Assembly: GCA_964594065.1 (NCBI GenBank)
Contig: CAZQKX010000010.1
Location: forward strand, 12,023 to 76,022
DNA from: 4572-13 sp964594065
GTDB lineage: Bacteria > Planctomycetota > Phycisphaerae > Sedimentisphaerales > Anaerohalosphaeraceae
Direction: 5' to 3'
DNA length: 64,000 nucleotides
Part shown: positions 16,952 to 25,168 of the stretch, one piece after another
How positions within the stretch are numbered: the stretch's first letter is position 1
Layout: each line of letters opens with the position of its first letter
Notes under the pieces: model-generated
What the model was told of the DNA's origin: nothing
What the model saw: the letters and a program-made list of their open reading frames with translations, nothing else
Databases searched by the model: none
Translations under genes and position numbers: made by a program

Positions 16952-18091
16952 CTAACGAATCTTCAGGGTTGCCAATGCGATAACGGCAAATGCGATCGCC
17001 AGCAACCAGAACCTGACTACCACCTGCGGCTCTGACCAGCCGGCCAGATGAAAATGATGATGGATGGGTGCACAACGGAAAATACGTTTGCCGCCGGAAT
17101 ATTTAAAATACCCAACCTGCAGAACAACGCTCAGCAACTCCATCATAAACACACCGCCAATAACAAACAGAAGGATCTCATTGCGCGTTACGATCGCGCC
17201 GTATCCCATCGCCGCCCCCAGCGGCAGCGATCCCACATCACCCATGAAAACCTGCGCGGGGTGACAATTGTACCAGAGGAATCCAAGGATCGCTCCAGTG
17301 ATCGATGCGTAAAAAATGCACAACTCCCCCGAATCAGGGATATGCGGCAGCAATAGATAACTGGCCCACGTGGATTCCACACTGCGGGACATTTTTTCAG
17401 AAGCAATGTAGCACAGCACCACCAGTACCGTCGACATGATCCCCAGACAGCCCGATGCCAAACCGTCCATCCCATCGGTCAGGTTAACCGCGTTACTGGT
17501 GCCGGAGATATACAACACCGACAGCACCACAAATACCCAGGTCGCCAGCGGAATACCATGCTTATAAAACGGCAGCCAGAACATCTGGGCATCCTGGATG
17601 TTCTTAAAATCCGAGTACAGAAAATACGCGATCAGCATCGCCCCGCCAAACTGAAAAAGAAGCTTTTCCCATGCCTTCAGGCCGTCACGACTGCGGTGAC
17701 GGATCTTACCGGTCAGTTTGAGCCAGTCATCGACGGCGCCGATACCGCCGAACCATATAATGATAAAGATGGCTTTTTGGACAAATGCAACATTCAGCCT
17801 CGCCCAGAGAAACGTTCCCGCCAGTACTGCTGCTAAAATAATCAAACCGCCCATCGTCGGCGTATTGGCACGTTCACGCATCAACTCATTCAAGGCAGCA
17901 TGATGGAACTCCGGCCGGTCACCGATCTTCATCCGCATGAGCCAGCGAATCACTTTGGGAGCCAACAAAAACGCAACCAGTAAACTCGTCAGAGCCGCCA
18001 GTACCGCTCGAAACAATACATCCTCATACGCATAAAAACCCACCTTATACGTAAAATCTTCTTTTAGCCAATATAACAGATGATAAATCAA
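16952..18091 (-). CDS. mraY: MraY, phospho-MurNAc-pentapeptide translocase
   Basis: 379 residues, an inner-membrane protein with about ten hydrophobic segments. It moves phospho-MurNAc-pentapeptide from UDP to undecaprenyl phosphate, giving lipid I. Catalytic DDWLK (120-124), NLTDGMDG (203-210) with its two Asp residues, and the PIHHHFHLAGWSE triple-His motif near residue 330 are all present. The start is TTG at 18091: GGAGT lies six to seven bases upstream, and the resulting MIYHLLYWL matches the usual MLYxLLY beginning of the family. It follows murF by 13 bp and precedes larA by 20 bp, so the four genes probably form one operon. Confidence 0.97.
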   Translation of the reverse strand: MIYHLLYWLKEDFTYKVGFYAYEDVLFRAVLAALTSLLVAFLLAPKVIRWLMRMKIGDRPEFHHAALNELMRERANTPTMGGLIILAAVLAGTFLWARLNVAFVQKAIFIIIWFGGIGAVDDWLKLTGKIRHRSRDGLKAWEKLLFQFGGAMLIAYFLYSDFKNIQDAQMFWLPFYKHGIPLATWVFVVLSVLYISGTSNAVNLTDGMDGLASGCLGIMSTVLVVLCYIASEKMSRSVESTWASYLLLPHIPDSGELCIFYASITGAILGFLWYNCHPAQVFMGDVGSLPLGAAMGYGAIVTRNEILLFVIGGVFMMELLSVVLQVGYFKYSGGKRIFRCAPIHHHFHLAGWSEPQVVVRFWLLAIAFAVIALATLKIR

Positions 18092-18104
18092 TGTTTACTC
18101 CACA

Positions 18105-19529
18105 CTATTGCTTGATCGGCCCTGTTTTGGGCAGAAACTTCTGCGAGCCAGATAACTGGCGCAATCGTTGAACCGCTTTTTCCAATCCCACTGCACGTGA
18201 GCCTTTGACCAGTATTATATCGTCAGGCTGAATGTATTTATGCAGATTATCACACAATTGGTCCACATTTTCAAATACCTGAGCCTGCACAGTTGACAAA
18301 TCCCCAACTGCCCCTCCGGCCATATCAGCCGCAAACCGACCGACACATAACAGAACCTGTACTCCTTCGGCAGCAGCCTTTTGGCCCAACTCAATATGAA
18401 GCCCCTGGGATTGCCCACCCAACTCATACATATCACCGGCGATGAAAACCAATCGTCGTTTTTCCTGATTACTAAATGTCTTTAAACATTCAAGCGCATT
18501 GGCCATCGAAGCGGGATTGGCATTATAGCAGTCATTCAAAACCGTCAAGGCACTCAACTCTTGAACCTCTAATCGCATCGAAACCGGCATTAATCTCCCT
18601 GTAATCCCCACAAAGTCCGATAACAAAACCTTAATATCTTTACAAACTGACCAAACGGTCAGAATATTCATTAGGTTTGCTTTTCCTGCAAGCGGCACCT
18701 TGACAAACTGGTCATCAATCAATAAAGAACCCCCGCTGCCCTGTGTTTGAAATTTGGTTCCGATAACATCACAACGATCCAGCGTTCCAAACAGAACCGT
18801 TTTAACATCGAATCTCGTTTTGACATAATCTACCAACTCCGGCTGATCGCCATTGATATACAACGTCCCATCTCCGGAAAGCCCTTCGGCAATCGAAGCC
18901 TTTTCTTTCAGTACATTTTCCAGTGTTCCAAATCCTTCAAGATGCGCAGGACCTATAAATGTTACCACAGCAATATCCGGTTTTGACATTTTCGTCAGCT
19001 CCGAAATTTCGCCGGGATGATTTGAGCCCAATTCCAGCAAAAGGATCTCATCGTCAGCTTCCGCCGAAAGAATCGCTAAGGGCACGCCAATGTGATTATT
19101 AAAACTTTTGGGTGCCTGTCTGCACCGATAAAAACCGCTCAATACCTGGTGCATAATCTGCCGGACGGTTGTTTTTCCCGCCGAACCGGTAATCGCGATC
19201 ACCTTGGCACTGATTTGTTGACGGTACCAGGCCGCCAGTTTCCCCAATGCCTCGATGCTGTTGTCAACAACGATGATCGCTGCTCTTGAATCATCCGGCA
19301 ACTGGACCGGATGCTCTGCAATCACGCCAACTGCCCCCTTTTCAACCGCCGACAATACAAATTCGTGTCCGTCAAACGTCTCCCCCCGCAGCGCTACAAA
19401 TAATTGATGATCATCGGCCATACGTGAATCGATCGTCACCGCCTTTACCTGGGCAGATAGGTCAGCGCATTGGTTTTGAATGCGTCCTCCAACAATCTGA
19501 ACGATTTGTTTGATCGTTACCGGTTTCAT
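18105..19529 (-). CDS. murF: MurF, UDP-MurNAc-tripeptide D-alanyl-D-alanine ligase
   Basis: 474 residues. This cytoplasmic ligase adds the D-Ala-D-Ala dipeptide (or a D-Ala-D-X equivalent) to UDP-MurNAc-tripeptide using ATP. The ATP loop TGSAGKTT is at 114-121. The N-terminal substrate domain has TIDSR and the family's GETFDGHEF. LELGSNHPGEI, LNDCYNANPASM and a C-terminal FIAGDMYELG / VKGSRAVGLE also fit MurF. Its ATG overlaps the murE stop codon by four bases (19526-19529), an arrangement suggesting coupled translation. The dipeptide specificity is relevant because a LarA homologue lies downstream; nothing in MurF itself tells D-Ala from D-Lac. Confidence 0.97.
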   Translation of the reverse strand: MKPVTIKQIVQIVGGRIQNQCADLSAQVKAVTIDSRMADDHQLFVALRGETFDGHEFVLSAVEKGAVGVIAEHPVQLPDDSRAAIIVVDNSIEALGKLAAWYRQQISAKVIAITGSAGKTTVRQIMHQVLSGFYRCRQAPKSFNNHIGVPLAILSAEADDEILLLELGSNHPGEISELTKMSKPDIAVVTFIGPAHLEGFGTLENVLKEKASIAEGLSGDGTLYINGDQPELVDYVKTRFDVKTVLFGTLDRCDVIGTKFQTQGSGGSLLIDDQFVKVPLAGKANLMNILTVWSVCKDIKVLLSDFVGITGRLMPVSMRLEVQELSALTVLNDCYNANPASMANALECLKTFSNQEKRRLVFIAGDMYELGGQSQGLHIELGQKAAAEGVQVLLCVGRFAADMAGGAVGDLSTVQAQVFENVDQLCDNLHKYIQPDDIILVKGSRAVGLEKAVQRLRQLSGSQKFLPKTGPIKQ

Positions 19530-21007
19530 GAAAAGTCCTGTTGCCGCAATACGTTCATCGCCTCTTCAACATCGCTGAAGTGACGCTTTTCTTTACCGAT
19601 TATCTGATAATCCTCATGCCCCTTACCTGCCAGCAGCACAATATCGTCCGGCCGAGCCTGCTCGATCGCAAAGCGTATCGCCTTGGCGCGATCCGGCTCA
19701 ACAAAAAGTGTCTGCCCTTTTTTAATCAAAGAAAATCCCTGTATAATGTCATCGATAATCGTCTGCGCATCTTCGGTTCGCGGGTTGTCATTAGTAACGA
19801 TCACCACATCGGCCAACGATTCAGCTACCTGTGCCATACGGGGGCGTTTGGTTTTATCACGATCACCACCGCAGCCAAACAGGACGATCAGGCGGCCTTC
19901 GCATAACGGCCTCAGCGTCGTCAGCACATTCTTTAACGCATCATCCGTGTGTGCATAGTCAACAAAAACCTGCGGGCCGCGATAGTTGGAGCCTTCATGT
20001 CGCACCGGCTGCAATCGTCCGGGAACCAATTTCAGAGAACACAACCCCTCCGCAACATCCTGCAGGCTAAATCCAGCTGCCAGGCAAATTCCCGCCGCCG
20101 CCAGGCAATTACTGATATTGTGTTTTCCCGGGAGCGTTGTTTTAACCTGCTCAAGATAATGACTGAATTCGATATCAAATACACTGCCTTCGGCATTCAT
20201 CTCATGAATAACTGCTTTGATATCGACATTGCGTTCGATCCCATACCAGAGAAGACGTGTACGCGATTCGATAAGTTCACCGATAATATGAGCCTCATCC
20301 GATTCGGCATTCAGAATGGCCAGACCATGCGGAGGAAGATCATGAAACAACCTGCTCTTGGCTTCAAGATAATCGTCGGCTGTTTTATGATAGTCCAGAT
20401 GATCCCCGGTCAGATTGGTAAATGCCGCAGCGGTAAACGAGATCCCCGCCAGGCGCTTTTGACTGAGGGCATGGCTGCTGGCTTCAATGATCATATATTC
20501 GCAACCGCTGTCAACCATCTCTTTGGCGGCCCGCGCAACCGTTACCGCATCCGGTGTCGTCAGAGGCGCAGGCGCTTTCTGAGAACCCGTGCTGTACTCG
20601 ATCGTACCGATCAGTCCGCAGCAACTCCGGGCCTGCTCAATAATAGAGCGTACCATATAAGCAACTGTCGTTTTGCCATTGGTGCCGGTGACCGCTAAAT
20701 TCGTCAGGTGACTATTGGGGTTGCCGTATGACGCCTGCGCCAGCAGTCCCAATGCCCTGGCAGAGTCCTCTACAAGAATACCATCGACTCCTTCAACAGG
20801 TCGCTCAATAACTAAATAAGCGGCACCGTTAGCTTGCGCCTGATCCAGATAATTATGTCCGTCAACCTGCGTTCCCGCCACCGCGACGAAGACATCCCCG
20901 GGTTGAACCTGTCGGGAATCCGCACAGACCCGAAAACTGCCGGACTGTACCAATGCCAGTAACTGTGTAAATGTCATTGAATCTGTTCCATCATCTGTGT
21001 TTTCCAT
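19526..21007 (-). CDS. murE: MurE, UDP-MurNAc-tripeptide ligase (meso-DAP type)
   Basis: About 493 residues, close to the E. coli length of 495. Adds the third peptide residue to UDP-MurNAc-L-Ala-D-Glu. The ATP loop TGTNGKTT is at 107-114, the Lys that becomes carbamylated is in AKSRLF, and the DNPR motif (in TNDNPRTED) marks meso-diaminopimelate as the amino acid added, as opposed to Lys. The frame is open to a GTG at 21088. The ATG at 21007 is chosen because it fits family length and has a weak GGA ribosome site; 20977 is an alternative. It is first in the minus-strand murE-murF-mraY-larA run, and a 238-bp divergent spacer separates it from the transglutaminase gene. Confidence 0.96.
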   Translation of the reverse strand: MENTDDGTDSMTFTQLLALVQSGSFRVCADSRQVQPGDVFVAVAGTQVDGHNYLDQAQANGAAYLVIERPVEGVDGILVEDSARALGLLAQASYGNPNSHLTNLAVTGTNGKTTVAYMVRSIIEQARSCCGLIGTIEYSTGSQKAPAPLTTPDAVTVARAAKEMVDSGCEYMIIEASSHALSQKRLAGISFTAAAFTNLTGDHLDYHKTADDYLEAKSRLFHDLPPHGLAILNAESDEAHIIGELIESRTRLLWYGIERNVDIKAVIHEMNAEGSVFDIEFSHYLEQVKTTLPGKHNISNCLAAAGICLAAGFSLQDVAEGLCSLKLVPGRLQPVRHEGSNYRGPQVFVDYAHTDDALKNVLTTLRPLCEGRLIVLFGCGGDRDKTKRPRMAQVAESLADVVIVTNDNPRTEDAQTIIDDIIQGFSLIKKGQTLFVEPDRAKAIRFAIEQARPDDIVLLAGKGHEDYQIIGKEKRHFSDVEEAMNVLRQQDFS

Positions 21008-21172
21008 CTTGTTTTCCGAAAAGTTTATTGTATCGCACAAAATGGCGTTCTGCAATTGAAGTTTTCCTGTGTCCATAAAAACAAACACCGAAATCCCCTA
21101 AAAAACAATGGCATTGCAGGCCCGATATAGAGCTTTCGGTTTTTTGTCTTTTGGTTGTATTTCTCGTTTACT

Positions 21173-21200
21173 TTGGTAAAATAGCCAAAATTATTATATA
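21173..21200 (+). promoter_or_regulatory. Candidate promoter for the transglutaminase gene
   Basis: TTGGTA (21173-21178), 16 bases, then TATATA (21195-21200), about 46 bases before the ATG at 21246. The region is AT-rich and shared with murE on the other strand, so alternative alignments exist. Confidence 0.35.
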
Positions 21201-21245
21201 CAATACCCAAACAGCCTAAGCGCTTTTTATAGTACAGGAGTTTTA

Positions 21246-22769
21246 ATGAGCAATAAATCTTCATTTAACTATATATGTATCATAGTGTTATCTCTTCTTG
21301 GTCCACTGCTGCAAGCCGGCGAAACAGAGACGGAATATATGGCCATCATGTTGGAAGACCATAAAATCGGCCACCTCATTCAATCCCGAAGCGTCGAAGG
21401 CAGCACCGTCGTTACCAATGAAGATTTTTCCATGACACTGGGCCGCGGCGGGCAAAAAGTCACGGTCCATTCCAAAGAAACACACATCGAAACCACCGAA
21501 GGGAAACCGGTTTCTTTCGAGATAAGTATGAAAGCCAGCGGTATTGAGCAAAAAACATCCGGCACCATTCAGGGTGACAAGATACATCTGACCCGGCAAT
21601 TCATGGGAAACAGTCAAAACACGGTTCTGGACTGGCCAACAGGAACATTAATGCCTGAAGGGATACGATTACTGCAAAAAGAAAAGGGCATTGCCCCTGG
21701 CTGTCAATATGAAGTGGTAACATTTTCAACAATCGATTCGTTCGAGCCCCTCAGAATAAAATTTATTGTACGGGATAAGAAGAAAATCGATGTAAGAGGA
21801 AAAACGCTTGAATTAACGGAAATCAAAAAAATCTCATCTATAAAGGGGCAAGAAACAACAGAAACTCACTACGTAGACGACGATCTGAAAAGCCTGAAGA
21901 TCATTGCCCCGGTGATGGGCAAGACACTGGTATTTGTAGCCTGCGATAAAAGTTTCGCCATGCGGAATGATGATGTTGTTGATTTTTTGGAAAAATTCAG
22001 CATTGCCAGCCCAACCAAGCTTACAAATTTAGACACGATCGACTCCATCGTTTATGAGATCATTCCCAATACGGACAAACAATTTGATCTGCCAAACTCT
22101 TCTCATCAAACAATTCAACAGGACAACGGACGCTTTCAGGTCACCGTAAAGCAACTGACGCCACCCGAAAATATCATTTTTCCCTATGGCGGTAAGGATC
22201 CCAATATCCTGAAAGCAACCGAAGCGACAGAATACCTTCAGTCTGACTACAAAGAGATCATTGATCTGGCCAACGCGGCTGTCGTTGGAACAACGGACGC
22301 CGCCATCGCCGCCCAGAAGATTATATCTTTTGTCGCCGGCTACATTCAGAAAAGAGACCTATCCGTCGGCTATGCTTCCGCCGCCGAGGTTGCCCAAAGT
22401 CGTCAGGGCGACTGCAGTGAACATGCGTTATTAACAGCAGCCATGTGCCGGGCGGTTGGTATCCCCGCGCGCATCGTCAGCGGCGTTCTTTACGTTGACT
22501 CGCCCATCAACCAGAAAAGCATTTTCGGCGGCCACATGTGGGTTGAAGTTTATCTGGACGGCCAATGGTTCGGATTAGACGCGACTCGTGCCAACCAAAA
22601 CAGCCTCGGCTTTGGATTCGGACCGGACCATATTGCATTGGCTCATGGAAACGGTTCCCCGACCGATTTTTTCAGTCTGGCCAATACTCTGGGATGCTTT
22701 AAAATCGAGGCAATGACAATCCACAGAGCCGAAACAAAAAAACAGGAAAACCTGAAACCATCAAAATAA
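21246..22769 (+). CDS. Exported transglutaminase-like protein
   Basis: 507 residues with a signal peptide (about 1-24). The N-terminal 300 residues are a beta-rich domain with no family I recognise. The C-terminal part is a transglutaminase-like cysteine protease fold: Cys in RQGDCSEHALLTAAMCRA (about residue 389), then GIPARIVSG, His in GGHMWVEVYLDGQW (about 429) and Asp in GLDATRAN (about 444), a complete catalytic triad. Bacterial members are usually envelope peptidases or cross-linking enzymes. AGGAG lies five bases before the ATG. It is divergent from the murE operon and followed by a small Cys-rich gene. The target is unknown. Confidence 0.87.
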   Translation: MSNKSSFNYICIIVLSLLGPLLQAGETETEYMAIMLEDHKIGHLIQSRSVEGSTVVTNEDFSMTLGRGGQKVTVHSKETHIETTEGKPVSFEISMKASGIEQKTSGTIQGDKIHLTRQFMGNSQNTVLDWPTGTLMPEGIRLLQKEKGIAPGCQYEVVTFSTIDSFEPLRIKFIVRDKKKIDVRGKTLELTEIKKISSIKGQETTETHYVDDDLKSLKIIAPVMGKTLVFVACDKSFAMRNDDVVDFLEKFSIASPTKLTNLDTIDSIVYEIIPNTDKQFDLPNSSHQTIQQDNGRFQVTVKQLTPPENIIFPYGGKDPNILKATEATEYLQSDYKEIIDLANAAVVGTTDAAIAAQKIISFVAGYIQKRDLSVGYASAAEVAQSRQGDCSEHALLTAAMCRAVGIPARIVSGVLYVDSPINQKSIFGGHMWVEVYLDGQWFGLDATRANQNSLGFGFGPDHIALAHGNGSPTDFFSLANTLGCFKIEAMTIHRAETKKQENLKPSK

Positions 22770-22836
22770 TTATCAGGTAAAAACCGCTCAACATCTAACA
22801 TAAACGCTTTGTTATGATTATAACAGGAGAGACATC

Positions 22837-23031
22837 ATGGGTATATGTAATCCGGAAAATCACGAAAAACATCTTTGCCGCATTTACGGCGAGGGCCTGC
22901 ATCAAACAAAACCTGACCAGTACGCCCATTTGGTCAAAGATCCTCAGTATGTGTGTAAAAGTTGCGGACGAGTTGCACATAGTAAGGAAAATCTGTGTGT
23001 TCCGATCCTGCTTGGCACCTGGGAAGAATAG
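22837..23031 (+). CDS. Small Cys-rich (zinc-ribbon-like) protein
   Basis: 64 residues with five cysteines: Cys4, Cys14, then the pattern YVCKSCGRVA (Cys40, Cys43) and NLC (Cys54). The CxxCGRVA...LCxP arrangement recalls a small conserved bacterial family of likely metal-binding proteins with no known function. AGGAG is placed seven bases before the ATG, which supports this frame over the overlapping frame starting at 22814, which has no ribosome site and no conserved pattern. It lies 67 bp after the transglutaminase gene on the same strand. No signal peptide is visible, so it is probably cytoplasmic. Confidence 0.7.
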   Translation: MGICNPENHEKHLCRIYGEGLHQTKPDQYAHLVKDPQYVCKSCGRVAHSKENLCVPILLGTWEE

Positions 23032-23149
23032 AAGCCGCGTTTCTGCTGCCATAGGATGTTTTCTGTAATATATAATATTTTTGGTTTTTCTGTAACATTC
23101 CCGCTTAAAACGCGTCACGTAGTGAAGAGAACAGAAAGAATCACCTGAA

Positions 23150-25168
23150 ATGAACACGGAGTTATCCGAATTAGTCAAGCGTGCCGTTTCCGGCAAGCGG
23201 GAGTATATGGATGAGCTGATCAAGCAAGTTCAGCCCAGAGTTCGCGCATATATTTTACGATGCACGCTCAATGAACATCTGACTGAAGATATTTTACAGG
23301 AAACCATGTTGCAATTGTTAGTTTCCATTAAATCTCTAAAGCATCCCGAGCGATTTTGGCCGTGGATTTACAAAATCGCTTCTAATAAGATTATCGCTCA
23401 TTTCCGTAAAAACAAACGCCGTCCCTCGATCCAATTCTCGGAAATCGAAGAACACCTGCTTGAATCGGCACTGCAGGACACACACAATACCGGCGATAAG
23501 ACGGCATTGAATGAGCTTCATGTCATTATTTTGAATGCCATGGATAAACTCACCCCTGTCCAGCGATCGGTCTTGTCGCTCCGTTGCTTTGAAAGCATGC
23601 AATATCAGGAAATCGCCTCAGCAACCGGCTGTTCTAAAGCCACGGCCCGTGTGCAGTTTTTGCGTGCCCGCCAAAAAGTTAAATCGTCAATGAAGAAACA
23701 GGGACTTTCGAAAATGGCCGTCTTACCGGCCCTGGCATTGTTCGGAAAACTTACCGCCGGAGAAGCGCTGGCCGCCTCCATTACCCCGGCTGGCCTCACA
23801 TTTGAAACAGGCCTGACCACGATCGAGACGATTATCGTGACCATCAAAGCATATTTTCTTAAAACGGCTGTTGCAGCCATGGCAACAACCACGACAGTCT
23901 TTTTAGGTCATGCCGCGTGGATTCAGACACATCCGCATCCCTATCCGGTGAGAAATGAAGTCCAATCCGTCCATTATACTGTCCAGGGCATCGGTCTTCT
24001 GAATGAAGGAAAACCGACACAGGCTGTTAAACCAAGCAGTCGCTCCAGCAAAGCAGATGTTGACGCAGGACCGTATTATTGTAAAGGCGCCTATGAGCAG
24101 TGGCTGCATTTCCCCGAAGGACCGGACGGCCCCATTTTTGTCCGAATGCAGCGATGGGGACTTGACAAACAAACGCTTCAGAGGACAGGCAAACTGTGTG
24201 CCTGGCTGCAAAATGGGAGTGAGAATTACTATTACGATAGTGGTGGAAATATCATCTACATAACCAATGATCCCATTGGCATGCTGGTTCTGCCGACGGA
24301 CCCGGCACCGATGGTCGATTTCATTTTGCGGCATAGTGCCTATCAGGATAATGTAAAATATGCACACGATCGAAAAACCGGACTCCTTAAAACAAAAAAA
24401 GACAATCGCGTACCCTCCGTCAAAAACTATAAGACAGGCTATGCCTATAACACACTGAATGAAGAAGATTTCCAGCCATTCTGGCCGGATAACGCCGGTG
24501 TCATCGATGAACGTGATTCAATGCATCGCCGCGGGTGGACATACTTGACTGTCAAGGGTAATATCGGCACCCTGAAAATTCAGGGCAAAGGGAGAATCCC
24601 TTTTTCCTATATCGACTCCAAAGAACACTCACCCTGGCTGGACATTCAGGTTGGCGATTCGATCCGGATGCTGGATACTGTAAATGGAGCCTGTCTGATC
24701 GATAAAAAAACAGGGCAAACTGCCATTTTTGAACCAGGGACATTCTTTGCCGGACTGGGCCGTCCGTGGATAGGAATTCGAGCCTTTGACACGCTCCGCC
24801 GGGATGCGGCTTCAGAACAAATTCCATTCAGTGCCAAACGCAAAGATGAGCTCGGCACTGTAACCCTGAAACAAAAACGAGATCAAAACACATTCAAAAT
24901 CCTGTATTCGATTGACATGTCGAAAGATGTTATTGATACCATTGAGTTGGCTTCTGATGGTTCTCGTCCGGTTCAGGGTCGCTTGACATTTTCTTATGCC
25001 CAGCAACTGGAAGATTGGCCGGAAACTTTCAACGAGCCCGTATTGCCGGTCGAAATATCAGATGAGAATCAACGTGAACCTTATCACTGGCTTTGGGGCT
25101 TGCTGGAAAAGGGCCAAACTGACTCGCTGTCAGCAATGATACCGTTCAATCAAACCGAATATCGCTAA
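23150..25168 (+). CDS. ECF-type sigma factor fused to a membrane anchor and a large C-terminal domain
   Basis: 672 residues. Region 2 lies at about 10-90 (LTEDILQETMLQLL, WPWIYKIASNKIIAHFR) and region 4 at about 125-180 (LTPVQRSVLSLRCFESM, YQEIASATGCSKATARV), together a complete ECF sigma factor. A hydrophobic segment (about 236-257) predicts one membrane crossing, and about 410 residues then extend beyond it with no domain I recognise. They are beta-rich (GNIGTLKIQGKGRIPFSYID and similar). The polypeptide could sense an envelope signal and hold or release its own sigma part. Known ECF factors use a separate anti-sigma partner, and none is found here. The ribosome site is weak. The last 23 bp overlap recJ tail to tail. 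Confidence 0.8.
   Translation: MNTELSELVKRAVSGKREYMDELIKQVQPRVRAYILRCTLNEHLTEDILQETMLQLLVSIKSLKHPERFWPWIYKIASNKIIAHFRKNKRRPSIQFSEIEEHLLESALQDTHNTGDKTALNELHVIILNAMDKLTPVQRSVLSLRCFESMQYQEIASATGCSKATARVQFLRARQKVKSSMKKQGLSKMAVLPALALFGKLTAGEALAASITPAGLTFETGLTTIETIIVTIKAYFLKTAVAAMATTTTVFLGHAAWIQTHPHPYPVRNEVQSVHYTVQGIGLLNEGKPTQAVKPSSRSSKADVDAGPYYCKGAYEQWLHFPEGPDGPIFVRMQRWGLDKQTLQRTGKLCAWLQNGSENYYYDSGGNIIYITNDPIGMLVLPTDPAPMVDFILRHSAYQDNVKYAHDRKTGLLKTKKDNRVPSVKNYKTGYAYNTLNEEDFQPFWPDNAGVIDERDSMHRRGWTYLTVKGNIGTLKIQGKGRIPFSYIDSKEHSPWLDIQVGDSIRMLDTVNGACLIDKKTGQTAIFEPGTFFAGLGRPWIGIRAFDTLRRDAASEQIPFSAKRKDELGTVTLKQKRDQNTFKILYSIDMSKDVIDTIELASDGSRPVQGRLTFSYAQQLEDWPETFNEPVLPVEISDENQREPYHWLWGLLEKGQTDSLSAMIPFNQTEYR

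Noticed and set aside
16932..17075. Longer start for larA inside mraY
   Set aside because: The extra 48 residues are read from mraY in another frame and are absent from the LarA family; ATG 16931 matches the family start.
19949..20698. 249-residue frame antisense to murE
   Set aside because: The protein has no recognisable motif, while murE on the other strand has all its signatures. It is a shadow frame.
22814..23068. 84-residue frame overlapping the small Cys-rich gene
   Set aside because: It lacks a ribosome site, whereas the frame starting at 22837 has AGGAG and a conserved Cys pattern.
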